Source: Parabacteroides goldsteinii DSM 19448 = WAL 12034
GTDB taxonomy: Bacteria; Bacteroidota; Bacteroidia; Bacteroidales; Tannerellaceae
Length of the DNA: 64,000 nt
Reading direction: 5' to 3'
Assembly (NCBI RefSeq): GCF_000969835.1
Contig: NZ_KQ033913.1
Span: forward strand, 1-64,000
The notes under the pieces were generated by a model. The model made no database searches. It saw only the letters and a program-made list of their open reading frames with translations, and was not told the DNA's origin. The translations under genes and the position numbers were made by a program. Positions within the stretch are counted from its first letter, which is position 1. The number at the start of each line of letters is the position of its first letter. Positions 48,385 through 56,841 of this stretch are shown piece by piece.

Positions 48385-48711
48385 ACGTGAGTTCGAAATA
48401 AGTACCATAACCTTCCTCAGAATAACAGTCAAGCCATGTTTAATAACATGTATGTGTAAAAATATAACAAAAAGTTTGTATTAAAGAAAAATAAACCTGT
48501 CCTTTGACGAAAAGATTTTAACTATGAAAAACACAAAGAGATAACATTGCCACAGTCTTGACTATGAAATGTATGATCTTTGGGAGGGAGTCTGTATAAG
48601 GGTCCCTTTTTTCTTATTATTTTCTGTGTAATAAAAGTTACACTAACCTTATTTCGAACTCCCGTTAAAATAAGATCACTTTGTAGCTGTCCCTACATTT
48701 TGTCTATGTAG
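48385..48711. ncRNA. Candidate bridge RNA region of IS copy 2
   Basis: Same sequence as the copy 1 region: complementary arms at 48385-48402 and 48648-48665, and the CTACA/TGTAG hairpin at 48693-48711. See copy 1 for reasoning; inference only. Confidence 0.4.
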
Positions 48712-48854
48712 AGAGTGATAAATAATTTCCTCTTCGAGCTTGTTTGTCTCAGACGCAATTCCTTGCCAGAGCGTGCCTGTATACCAGTTTGCAAAAACGG
48801 GGTTTACTCCACCACAAATATAAGGGTCTTGGAACGCTCATTAAGAAGCAACCA

Positions 48855-49973
48855 TTAATTCACCAATGGCATATAAGGTTGCTTTTTAGCTAATAAATTC
48901 CAAATAACAACGAGTAGCTTTCGAGCATTTGCCATTAAAGCCTTGTTGTGATTCATTCTCTTTTTCAAGGTATGATATCTGCTATAAAATTTAGATGTTT
49001 GAGTCCTGCAGGCTCCCCATGCACATTGTGTAAGCATAACACGTAAATACTTGTTTCCATGTAAAGTCTTTCTTCCTTTGATCTTTCCTGCACTTTGATC
49101 ATTTCGCGGTCTTAATCCAGCCCAGCCAACTAAAGCTGATGCTGTTAGAAAGGCTTTCATGTCAACACCGATTTCTGCTATGATTCTCATAGCGCTTTCC
49201 TCTTTTATCCCAGGAGCTGTTTGAAGGATTTCCAGTTCCTCGGCATAATGTCCCTCGCAAATTATTCGCATTTTCTCTTTACACTCAAGAAGCTGACGAT
49301 CATAAAGTTCCACTTCTTCCAAACTCATTTTAAGCATGTCTCTGTCTGATGAAGATACAATACCAGTCAAAGACGACTTAATAACCTCATGACAATGTTT
49401 ATTACGAATACGCTTGTGAACCAACAGAGCTAATACTTCAGAATCAGTTTCACCACAGATTAATGCATTGACCACCTTACGCATGGATTTACAACCAATA
49501 TCAGAAACATAATTACTCAAACGAATATTGCAACGTTGCAACGTTAGATCGATAGCAGATTCAGCTTGCTGTTTGCGACGAGTCAAATGGAAGATACGAC
49601 GACTGTACTGACGTAATTCCTGTATTTTTGAATCAGGAATATAACTTCCCTTAATTAGCTCTTTCTGAAGAACAGTCGCAATCCATTGGGCATCTTTAAT
49701 ATCAGTTTTACGACCAGGGAGTTGACGGATGAAATAAGGGTTAACCAATTTAACATCAAAATCGCATTCCAAAATGCGCCAAATAGGAACCCAATAAATA
49801 CTGGTGCTTTCCATTGCAACTTTACCAACACCATGAGAGACTAAAGTGTCACGAAGGCGATCCAGTTCCGGTGTTAAAGTTCCAAACACATCTTCAATTT
49901 TCTCACCGTTTGCTGTGAGAATACACATAAAGACACTATCTTTATGCACATCAAGACCACAAACTCTGTCCAT
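48855..49973 (-). CDS. IS110-family DEDD transposase (copy 2)
   Basis: Protein identical to copy 1 (372 residues); the only base difference I found, at 49653, changes an ATA codon for Ile to ATT. All DEDD residues and the C-terminal Ser region are intact. Confidence 0.96.
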   Translation of the reverse strand: MDRVCGLDVHKDSVFMCILTANGEKIEDVFGTLTPELDRLRDTLVSHGVGKVAMESTSIYWVPIWRILECDFDVKLVNPYFIRQLPGRKTDIKDAQWIATVLQKELIKGSYIPDSKIQELRQYSRRIFHLTRRKQQAESAIDLTLQRCNIRLSNYVSDIGCKSMRKVVNALICGETDSEVLALLVHKRIRNKHCHEVIKSSLTGIVSSSDRDMLKMSLEEVELYDRQLLECKEKMRIICEGHYAEELEILQTAPGIKEESAMRIIAEIGVDMKAFLTASALVGWAGLRPRNDQSAGKIKGRKTLHGNKYLRVMLTQCAWGACRTQTSKFYSRYHTLKKRMNHNKALMANARKLLVVIWNLLAKKQPYMPLVN

Positions 49974-50083
49974 AAGATATAGTTTTTTTGTATTACAACT
50001 TTAAAATAACGAAAGTCGGTGGAATAACAGCAGGGAGTGGTCTTTATTTTTATTAGACGCGCTTATAAATCTCAATTTTTATG

Positions 50084-50091
50084 TAAGTTTG
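50084..50091 (+). promoter_or_regulatory. -7 box re-formed at right end of IS copy 2
   Basis: TAAGTTTG at the junction, facing the sigma factor gene whose start is 66 bases away. As at copy 1, the box is rebuilt from element (TAAG) and target (TTTG) sequence, while the -33 region is replaced. Confidence 0.45.
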
Positions 50092-50156
50092 TATTGTCTC
50101 TCAATAGTGAGGGGCTATACTTAACCGGTATTAACCTTTTATAAATAGTAAGTAAT

Positions 50157-50666
50157 ATGAATGCGTTGCAATTTCAGAAAAAATTATTGAGCATGCAAGA
50201 AAACATGATGAATTTTGCATTGATGCTCACCGCAAATCGGGATGACGCCCAGGATTTGATGCAAGACACAACGCTGAAGGTTTTAGACAATCAGGAAAAG
50301 TTTGTTGACAATATTAATTTTAAAGGCTGGGTCTTGACCGTAATGCGTAATATCTTTATAAACAATTATCATAAGATTGTTCGTACGCAAACCGTTGTTG
50401 ATCAGGGTGTTGATTTGTATAATTTGGACGTCGTGAATGATTCGGGATTTGATTCTCCGGACGGAGCTTATCAGATTCAGGAAATCACAAAAGCCATTAA
50501 TGGATTGAATGATGAATTGAAAGTTCCTTTTTCCATGTTTTTAAGTGGCTATAAATATAATGAGATCGCTGACAAATTGAATGTACCACTGGGAACGGTA
50601 AAGAGCCGTATCTTCTTTGCCCGCCAGGAGTTGCAGAAAGTTTTGAAGGATTTTCGCCTGAGTTAG
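50157..50666 (+). CDS. ECF-type RNA polymerase sigma factor
   Basis: A 169-residue sigma-70 family factor with only region 2 and region 4. Region 2 covers about 15-80 (ANRDDAQDLMQDTTLKVL and FKGWVLTVMRNIFINNYHK); region 4 about 105-165, ending with the helix-turn-helix YNEIADKLNVPLGTVKSRIFFAR. No anti-sigma factor gene is beside it, and it is not in a SusCD or FecIR setting. It is monocistronic with its own terminator. Close relatives occur in every Bacteroidales genome and may be general stress factors, but the regulon cannot be told here. Its promoter is altered by the IS. Confidence 0.93.
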   Translation: MNALQFQKKLLSMQENMMNFALMLTANRDDAQDLMQDTTLKVLDNQEKFVDNINFKGWVLTVMRNIFINNYHKIVRTQTVVDQGVDLYNLDVVNDSGFDSPDGAYQIQEITKAINGLNDELKVPFSMFLSGYKYNEIADKLNVPLGTVKSRIFFARQELQKVLKDFRLS

Positions 50667-50694
50667 TGGTTAATATTCTAATAAACAAGTTAAT

Positions 50695-50735
50695 AAAAAG
50701 AAGAGGCTTCCGGTTGGAGGCCTCTTCTTTTTTAA
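50695..50735 (+). terminator. Terminator after sigma factor gene
   Basis: AAAAAGAAGAGGC... pairs with GGCCTCTTCTTTTTT around a short loop (stem of about 14 bp), T run at the end. Partly symmetric, so it may also work on the other strand. Confidence 0.9.
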
Positions 50736-50775
50736 TATATAGATGATAAAAATGACATATTAATGAATAAATCCG

Positions 50776-50783
50776 TACTTTTG
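50776..50783 (+). promoter_or_regulatory. -7 box of threonine aldolase gene
   Basis: TACTTTTG, 21 bases before the ATG at 50804; no clear -33 box. Confidence 0.55.
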
Positions 50784-50803
50784 CCGCAAAATACTAAAAC
50801 ACA

Positions 50804-51829
50804 ATGAGAAGTTTTGCAAGCGATAACAATTCGGGCGTCCATCCATTCGTAATGGAGGCTGTGATAAAAGCAAATGAGGATCACGCAATCGGATATGGCG
50901 ACGACCCCTGGACAAGTGCCGCAGTGGCAAAGATTAAAAGCATATTTGGTGAAGAAGCCTCTCCGTTCTTTGTTTTTAACGGTACCGGTGCTAATTCGGT
51001 GGCTTTACAGGCTGTGACGCGTCCTTTCAACAGTATTTTGTGTGCTGAGACGGCACATATTAATGTAGATGAATGCGGAGCTCCGGCCCGGATGACCGGC
51101 TGTGCGGTTGTTACTATTCCGACAACCGACGGCAAACTTACTCCCGAATTGATAAAACCGCGTTTGCATAACTTCGGCGTTTGCCATCATTCCCAACCGA
51201 AAGCTGTTTATATCTCCCAGGTTTCTGAGCTGGGAACGGTCTATACGGTAGAAGAAGTAAAAGCCATTGCCGATTTGCTGCATGCCCACAATATGTATCT
51301 GCACATGGACGGTGCCCGTCTGGCAAATGCCTGTGCATATCTGAATTGTTCCATGAAACAGGTAACGGTAGATGCTGGTGTGGATATCCTGAGTTTTGGG
51401 GGGACCAAAAACGGAATGATGATGGGGGAGGCTGTCGTTTCCTTCCGTCCTGAGATCACGGAGAATTTGCAGTATTACCGGAAACAATCGGCTCAGTTGG
51501 CCTCCAAGTTGCGTTATCTGTCTGCACAGTTTATTCCTTATCTTGAAAACAACCTTTGGCTTGAAAATGCGATGAAAGCCAATATCAGTGCAGCTAAACT
51601 GGCTGAGGCACTCAAACAATATCCCCAGATACAGTTTACCCAGAAGGTTGAAACCAATCAGATATTCTTCACCATCCCGGCAGAACCGCTGAAGAAATTG
51701 CAGGACCGTTATTTCTTCTATATGTGGAACGAAGAAAATAACGAGGCCCGCCTGGTTACTTCGTGGGATACGACCGGTGAAGATATTGCACAGTTCGAAC
51801 AGGATTTGAAAGAAATAATGGGAGAATAA
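50804..51829 (+). CDS. Low-specificity L-threonine aldolase-like PLP enzyme
   Basis: Pyridoxal-phosphate enzyme (fold type I, beta-eliminating lyase family) of 341 residues that splits threonine or allo-threonine into glycine and acetaldehyde. The Schiff-base Lys is Lys202 in LSFGGTKNGMM; HMDGARLAN (about 167-175) holds the PLP-ring Asp and Arg, and FNGTGANSVAL (about 58-68) the phosphate-binding region. SDNNSGVHP at the N terminus is typical. Clear of neighbours and with its own promoter, so a single-gene unit. Confidence 0.92.
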   Translation: MRSFASDNNSGVHPFVMEAVIKANEDHAIGYGDDPWTSAAVAKIKSIFGEEASPFFVFNGTGANSVALQAVTRPFNSILCAETAHINVDECGAPARMTGCAVVTIPTTDGKLTPELIKPRLHNFGVCHHSQPKAVYISQVSELGTVYTVEEVKAIADLLHAHNMYLHMDGARLANACAYLNCSMKQVTVDAGVDILSFGGTKNGMMMGEAVVSFRPEITENLQYYRKQSAQLASKLRYLSAQFIPYLENNLWLENAMKANISAAKLAEALKQYPQIQFTQKVETNQIFFTIPAEPLKKLQDRYFFYMWNEENNEARLVTSWDTTGEDIAQFEQDLKEIMGE

Positions 51830-51880
51830 TTTCGGGATATTTAGAACATTCTCGTTTTTTCTACCATACCTTTTGAGAAA

Positions 51881-51961
51881 AGAGGTAGGTGTAAATGAAT
51901 TTAGAGGTACGTCTAAATCGATTTACACCTACCTCTAAATGAAATTAGACCTACCTCTAAA
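51881..51961. repeat. Four copies of a 16-base motif, two direct and two inverted
   Basis: AGAGGTAGGTGTAAAT (51881-51896) and the variant AGAGGTACGTCTAAAT (51903-51918) read on the plus strand; the exact complement of the first lies at 51921-51936 and that of a variant at 51944-51961. In RNA, copies 1/3 and 2/4 could pair with crossed arms or 2/3 and 1/4 as nested stems. It lies between threonine aldolase and the next promoter, so it may work as a terminator-like structure or a protein-binding array. Confidence 0.75.
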
Positions 51962-51982
51962 GGGAAAATCATTCCTTTTTCT

Positions 51983-51990
51983 TACTTTTG
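51983..51990 (+). promoter_or_regulatory. -7 box of phosphoesterase gene
   Basis: TACTTTTG, 30 bases before the ATG at 52020. It also would serve the xanthine permease, xpt and thioesterase genes downstream, which follow closely. Confidence 0.5.
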
Positions 51991-52019
51991 TCCTCTGTTA
52001 ATCACTAAATAATAAACAG

Positions 52020-53885
52020 ATGAGACACGGGAGTAGGTTCATGGCGATACTTTTTATGTTATTGCCGTTATGTAATATTTATTCACAGGAGAAAGGGGCA
52101 AGGGAGGATAACTCCTTGCGTATCATGAGTTATAATATCCGTAACGGGAGAGGATTGGATAATGTCTCCAATATTCAACGTACGGCTGATGTAATCAATA
52201 AGGTGCGTCCGAATGTTGTCGCTGTTCAGGAAGTGGACAGTGTAACGGGCAGAAGCGGCCAGACCGACATCTTGCGTGTATTGGCTGATAAGACGCTTAT
52301 GTTTCCCGTTTATGCTCCCGCAATAAATTATGACGGCGGCAAATATGGTATCGGTATGCTGAGTAAGGAGAAACCGCTTCGCCATTACCATCTGGCTCTT
52401 CCGGGAAGAGAGGAAGAACGTGCTTTGCTGATCGTTGAATTTGAGAAATATATTTATTGCTGCACCCACCTGTCGCTGACAGGGGAAGATCGTCTGGCCT
52501 CCTTGGATATCATCCGTAAGGAAGTGGCAAAAGCCAATAAACCTTTATTCATAGCCGGCGATTTCAATGCCCATCCTGATTCGGAAGTCATACAGGAGGT
52601 TCAAAAGGATTTCGTTATCCTGACAAACACCAAGCAACCGACTTTCCCGGCCGACGAACCTACGGAAACAATCGATTATATCGCTGCTTATGCCAAGGAC
52701 ACAACGGCATTTACCCGCCTTTCTGCTTATGTCGTGAATGAGCCGGCTGCCTCCGATCATCGTCCGATTGTGGCGGAGATTGCTTTTATGCAGCCTGCCG
52801 CACAGATATTCCGTACGGAACCTTATTTGCAGAACCCGGTAGGAAACGGTATCACGGTTATGTGGCAGACAACGGTGCCTGCTTATAGCTGGGTGGAATA
52901 CGGAACCGATAAGAACCAGTTGAAAAAAGCACGTACGATCGTGGACGGACAGGTTATTTGCAATGACTTGCAAAATAAAGTAAGACTGAACGATCTGGAA
53001 CCGGGCAAGACGTATTATTATCGTGTTTGCTCACAGGAAATAATGCTTTATCAGGCCTATAAGAAAGTATTCGGCGAAACGGCTGTTTCCGATTTCCATT
53101 CATTCACCTTACCGGCTTCTTCCGATGCTGATTTTACAACTATTATCTTCAACGACCTGCACAAACATTCTGAGACATTACAAGCCCTATACAAACAAGT
53201 GAAGGATGTAGACTATGATTTCGTGATCTTTAATGGTGACTGCATCGATGACCCGAAAGATCATGACGAAGCGACTCATTTCCTTTCGGAGCTGAACGAG
53301 ACGGTCGGTGCAGCTGATGTCCCTGTTTTTTATCTGCGTGGCAACCATGAGATTAGAAATGCTTATTCAATCGGGCTGCGCAGTTTGTTCGATTATGTAG
53401 GTGATAAAACGTATGGAGCATTCAACTGGGGCGATACCCGTATCGTTATGCTCGACTGTGGCGAAGACAAACCGGATGACCACTGGGTATATTATGGCTT
53501 GAATGATTTTTCGGCTTTGCGCGAAGCACAGGTCGGTTTTCTGAAAGAAGAACTGGCCTCGAAACCATTCAAACAGGCTGCAAAACGTGTCTTAATCCAT
53601 CATATACCTATTTATGGTAAGGAGGTGGATCGTTATAATCCGTGTTTGGAGTTATGGGGAGGGCTGCTGGCAAAAGCACCGTTCAATATTTGTATCAATG
53701 CACATACGCACCGCCATGCCTATTATCCGAAAGGTACTGCCAACGGTAACAACTTCCCTATTATGGTGGGAGGAGGATACCGGATGGACGGTGCCACAGT
53801 GATGGTCCTTCAGAAGAAAGGAAAGGAAATGACGTTGCGTGTATTGAATGCCAAAGGCGAGACCTTGCAGGATTTGAAACTGTAA
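52020..53885 (+). CDS. Secreted two-domain phosphoesterase (EEP nuclease-type plus calcineurin-type)
   Basis: A 621-residue exported protein with a signal peptide (about 1-22). Domain one (about 30-260) is of the endonuclease/exonuclease/phosphatase family: IMSYNIRNG, VVAVQEVDS, FIAGDFNAH and SDHRPIV carry its catalytic Asn, Glu, Asp and His. A fibronectin-III-like linker (about 270-370, GITVMWQT and LEPGKTYYYRV) leads to domain two (about 380-600), a metallophosphoesterase of purple-acid type: FNDLH, FNGDCID, LRGNHE, HHIPIYG and NAHTHRH provide all metal ligands. So one protein holds two different phosphoesterase centres, suited to degrading nucleic acid or phospholipid-derived phosphate in the periplasm or outside. 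The substrate is unknown. Confidence 0.9.
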   Translation: MRHGSRFMAILFMLLPLCNIYSQEKGAREDNSLRIMSYNIRNGRGLDNVSNIQRTADVINKVRPNVVAVQEVDSVTGRSGQTDILRVLADKTLMFPVYAPAINYDGGKYGIGMLSKEKPLRHYHLALPGREEERALLIVEFEKYIYCCTHLSLTGEDRLASLDIIRKEVAKANKPLFIAGDFNAHPDSEVIQEVQKDFVILTNTKQPTFPADEPTETIDYIAAYAKDTTAFTRLSAYVVNEPAASDHRPIVAEIAFMQPAAQIFRTEPYLQNPVGNGITVMWQTTVPAYSWVEYGTDKNQLKKARTIVDGQVICNDLQNKVRLNDLEPGKTYYYRVCSQEIMLYQAYKKVFGETAVSDFHSFTLPASSDADFTTIIFNDLHKHSETLQALYKQVKDVDYDFVIFNGDCIDDPKDHDEATHFLSELNETVGAADVPVFYLRGNHEIRNAYSIGLRSLFDYVGDKTYGAFNWGDTRIVMLDCGEDKPDDHWVYYGLNDFSALREAQVGFLKEELASKPFKQAAKRVLIHHIPIYGKEVDRYNPCLELWGGLLAKAPFNICINAHTHRHAYYPKGTANGNNFPIMVGGGYRMDGATVMVLQKKGKEMTLRVLNAKGETLQDLKL

Positions 53886-53909
53886 TAGAATACAATATAT
53901 AAAGTAAAG

Positions 53910-55289
53910 ATGAAGATTAACACAGAGGAGTTAGAAGAGACTATTATCCCGGTAAAAGAAACAGATTTGATTTATGGCATCGATGACCGTCCGCCTTTAA
54001 AGGAGACGTTGTTTGCCGCTTTGCAGCATTTATTAGCCATTTTTGTCGCAATTATTACTCCGCCTTTGATTATTGCGGGGGCATTGAAGCTGGATCTCGA
54101 AACAACCGGTTTTTTGGTGTCGATGGCTCTTTTTGCTTCCGGTGTGTCGACCTTCATACAATGTAAGCGGATTGGTCCGGTAGGGGCAGGGTTGCTCTGT
54201 ATACAGGGTACGAGTTTTTCTTTTATCGGACCGATCATCTCTGCCGGCCTGGCTGGCGGGTTGCCGCTTATCTTTGGTGTTTGTATGGCTGCCGCTCCGG
54301 TCGAGATGATTATCAGCCGTACATTTAAGTATATGCGTTCTATCATTACACCGTTGGTTTCCGGTATCGTTGTCTTGTTGATTGGTTTGAGCTTGATTAA
54401 AGTGGGGGTTGTCTCCTGCGGAGGTGGCTTTGCAGCGATGGATAACGGAACGTTCGGTAGTTTGGAGAATCTGGGAGTGGCGGCGACGGTGTTGTTGAGC
54501 GTCCTGTTCTTCAACCGTTGTAAAAATAAATACCTGCGAATGAGCTCGATTGTTCTTGGGCTGTGTATCGGTTACGGACTCTCCTTTGCTTTGGGCATGG
54601 TGGATATGAGCGCTGCCGCTTCACAAAATCTGAGCGGATTCAATATTCCGGTACCCTTTAAGTATGGGTTGGATTTTAATATATCTTCCTTTATTGCGAT
54701 TGGGCTAGTCTACCTGATTACTGCGATCGAGGCGACCGGCGATGTTACTGCCAACTCCATGATTTCCGGTAAATCGATTGAAGGAGAGGGGTATCTGAAG
54801 CGTGTATCCGGCGGTGTGTTGGCGGATGGCGTGAATTCTTTCGTCGCAGGTGTCTTTAATTCGTTTCCAAACTCTATCTTTGCACAAAATAACGGGATTA
54901 TCCAGTTGACAGGTGTTGCCAGCCGATATGTCGGTTATTATATTGCCGGAATGTTGATCCTGTTGGGGTTATTTCCGGTTGTCGGGGTTATTTTCTCTTT
55001 GATGCCCGATCCGGTCCTTGGGGGAGCGACTTTATTGATGTTCGGTACGGTGGCAGCGGCCGGTATCCGTATTATTGCCGCACAGGAAATCAACCGGAAA
55101 GCTACGCTGGTGCTGGCGGTCAGTTTGTCGTTGGGACTCGGTGTCGAGTTGATGCCCGATATTCTGAAAACGGCTCCCGAAGCGATTAAAGGTATCTTTT
55201 CTTCAGGTATAACAACTGGCGGATTAACAGCTATCATAGCCAATGTTTTGATAAGAGTAAAGGAAGATCAAGTAGATAAAACAGAATAA
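53910..55289 (+). CDS. NCS2-family nucleobase:cation symporter (xanthine permease)
   Basis: Uptake of xanthine or a related purine by proton or sodium symport. 459 residues with about 14 membrane segments. The NCS2 motifs LQHLLAIFV near residue 38, CIQGTSFSF near 105 and the signature [12 protein letters not shown] near 272 are in place. The gene next in line, 5 bp away, encodes xanthine phosphoribosyltransferase, which makes xanthine the likely substrate. XanP/PbuX is the nearest functional model. Confidence 0.92.
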   Translation: MKINTEELEETIIPVKETDLIYGIDDRPPLKETLFAALQHLLAIFVAIITPPLIIAGALKLDLETTGFLVSMALFASGVSTFIQCKRIGPVGAGLLCIQGTSFSFIGPIISAGLAGGLPLIFGVCMAAAPVEMIISRTFKYMRSIITPLVSGIVVLLIGLSLIKVGVVSCGGGFAAMDNGTFGSLENLGVAATVLLSVLFFNRCKNKYLRMSSIVLGLCIGYGLSFALGMVDMSAAASQNLSGFNIPVPFKYGLDFNISSFIAIGLVYLITAIEATGDVTANSMISGKSIEGEGYLKRVSGGVLADGVNSFVAGVFNSFPNSIFAQNNGIIQLTGVASRYVGYYIAGMLILLGLFPVVGVIFSLMPDPVLGGATLLMFGTVAAAGIRIIAAQEINRKATLVLAVSLSLGLGVELMPDILKTAPEAIKGIFSSGITTGGLTAIIANVLIRVKEDQVDKTE

Positions 55290-55294
55290 AACAC

Positions 55295-55861
55295 ATGGAA
55301 TTACTTAAACAGCGTATTCTGCAAGATGGCAGATGTTATCCGGGAGGTATCCTGAAAGTCGATAGTTTCATTAACCATCAGATGGACCCGATGCTTCTGT
55401 ACAAGGTTGCCGAAGAGTTCATCAATCGTTTTAAAGGCGAACATATTAATAAGATTGTAACGATCGAAGCCAGCGGTATTGCTCCGGCTATTATGGTGGG
55501 ATATATTTTGCAGTTGCCGGTCGTATTTGTAAAGAAGAAGCAACCGAAGACGATGGAGAACATGCTGAGTACGGTAGTCCATTCTTTTACGAAAGACCGT
55601 GATTATACGGTTTGTATCAGTAATAACTTCCTGACGGCAGACGATCATATTCTTTTTATAGACGATTTCCTGGCTTTCGGTAATGCTGCCCTGGGAATGA
55701 TTGATCTGGCAGAGCAGGCGGGTGCAACCATTTCCGGTATGGGCTTTATTATAGAAAAAGCCTTTCAGGATGGAGGAAAAGCCTTGCGTGAGTCGGGTAT
55801 CCATGTGGAAAGCCTGGCTATTATCGACAATCTGGATGATTGTAAGATTACTATCCGCTAG
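55295..55861 (+). CDS. xpt: Xanthine phosphoribosyltransferase
   Basis: Converts xanthine and PRPP to XMP for purine salvage. 188 residues, the length of Bacillus Xpt. PRPP-binding loop [12 protein letters not shown] at 121-132, N-terminal hood with [15 protein letters not shown]. It works with the permease upstream: import, then trapping as XMP. No purine riboswitch is seen in front of the operon. Confidence 0.95.
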   Translation: MELLKQRILQDGRCYPGGILKVDSFINHQMDPMLLYKVAEEFINRFKGEHINKIVTIEASGIAPAIMVGYILQLPVVFVKKKQPKTMENMLSTVVHSFTKDRDYTVCISNNFLTADDHILFIDDFLAFGNAALGMIDLAEQAGATISGMGFIIEKAFQDGGKALRESGIHVESLAIIDNLDDCKITIR

Positions 55862-55889
55862 AAAGAAACCAACTAATTGAGTAAAAATA

Positions 55890-56303
55890 ATGAATGCAGA
55901 AGTAAAAGAAAGATTACTCGACAGGGTGAAGACAAACCCTTATGTGAATCATTTGGGGGTACAGTTCACTACTGTTGAAGATGGGATCGTTGAGGCGCGT
56001 ATGCCTTTGCATGATGAACAACGCCAATATAGCGGCGTTATTCATGGTGGTGTATTGGCGGCTTTGGCAGATACGATAGCCGGTTTTGCAGCCTATACGA
56101 TGACGCCGCTCGATAAAGACGTATTGACAGCCGAATTGAAAGTATCCTTTTTAAGGGCTGCCTGGGGAAAGGAACTGATCGCGAGAGGAACGGTTATCAA
56201 ACCGGGACGGCACGTCCATTTCAGTGAATGTGAGATTTATTGCGACGATAAACTGGTCAGCAAAGCATCCGGTACATTCAGTGTCGTGCAGCCCCAGGTG
56301 TAA
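55890..56303 (+). CDS. PaaI-type hotdog-fold thioesterase
   Basis: Acyl-CoA thioesterase of the 4HBT/PaaI group, 137 residues. The central helix motif HGGVLAALADT (from His52, with Asp61) supplies the active site. Substrate could be a phenylacetyl-type or housekeeping acyl-CoA; not determinable. It is 28 bp after xpt and may be read from the same transcript. Convergent with the histidine phosphatase gene, 12 bp between stops. Confidence 0.9.
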   Translation: MNAEVKERLLDRVKTNPYVNHLGVQFTTVEDGIVEARMPLHDEQRQYSGVIHGGVLAALADTIAGFAAYTMTPLDKDVLTAELKVSFLRAAWGKELIARGTVIKPGRHVHFSECEIYCDDKLVSKASGTFSVVQPQV

Positions 56304-56315
56304 AGTAAATATCAT

Positions 56316-56840
56316 TTAGAGTGAAAAGCGCAGGCAAGCTGTGTTTTTCATGATTGGCAGCTTCAGGATTTCCTCTTGCTGCCTTTTTTCTATACGGACG
56401 ATAATGGCACGGTTGAAACCTCCGTGCCCGATAGCCAGGATACGTTTTCCCGAGAAGTTCGTTTGCAGGAATTGCAGAAACTCTCCGGCTCTTTTATATA
56501 AAGCCTCCACGCTTTCCACGCTTTCCGGCAGATTCTTGAAATCCATTTCATTGGCCACTTTTCCGGTATAGATACCCCAATCCATTTCCCTGAGCAGCGG
56601 TGTCCGGACAGGCTCCAATCCTTTGCGGCGGGCAACAGCCATAGCGGTGTCGTAGCTCCGGGCCAGGTCGCTGCTGACAATAACGTCGATTTCTTCCTCT
56701 TCCAGCAGGTCGGCCAACTGTTCCGCCTGCTGTTTGCCCAACTCAGACAGATGCCCGGGCATCTGTCCCTGCATAATACGCAATTTATTCTCTTCCGTCT
56801 CTCCATGACGGCTTAATATAAGTGAGATTGTTGAGTCCAT
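56316..56840 (-). CDS. Histidine phosphatase-family protein
   Basis: Phosphoglycerate mutase-like phosphatase of 174 residues. Phosphoacceptor His12 in LSRHGETEEN, Arg61 region SSDLARSYDTA, Glu85 in REMDWG and the second catalytic His139 in AIGHGG. All four core residues are present. Possible substrates include alpha-ribazole phosphate or sugar phosphates. It is the last gene of the minus-strand dnaG unit, following the ABC permease with a 1-base gap. Confidence 0.9.
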   Translation of the reverse strand: MDSTISLILSRHGETEENKLRIMQGQMPGHLSELGKQQAEQLADLLEEEEIDVIVSSDLARSYDTAMAVARRKGLEPVRTPLLREMDWGIYTGKVANEMDFKNLPESVESVEALYKRAGEFLQFLQTNFSGKRILAIGHGGFNRAIIVRIEKRQQEEILKLPIMKNTACLRFSL

Positions 56841-56841
56841 C

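Larger units (their letters stand above)
48364..50091 (-). mobile_element. IS110-family insertion sequence, copy 2
   Basis: Second copy, offset by exactly 8009 bp from copy 1 throughout and identical apart from A at 49653. Same orientation. The empty site, from joining TACATTT (48361-48367) to G at 50091 and TATTGTCT, reads TACATTTG, again a perfect -7 box. The promoter it interrupted would have served the sigma factor gene at 50157. Near-identity of the copies points to recent transposition. Confidence 0.93.

Noticed and set aside
40355..50091. A composite transposon carrying kdsB and neighbours.
   Set aside because: The interior holds ordinary housekeeping genes, and each copy has its own target signature, so two separate insertions explain the data better.
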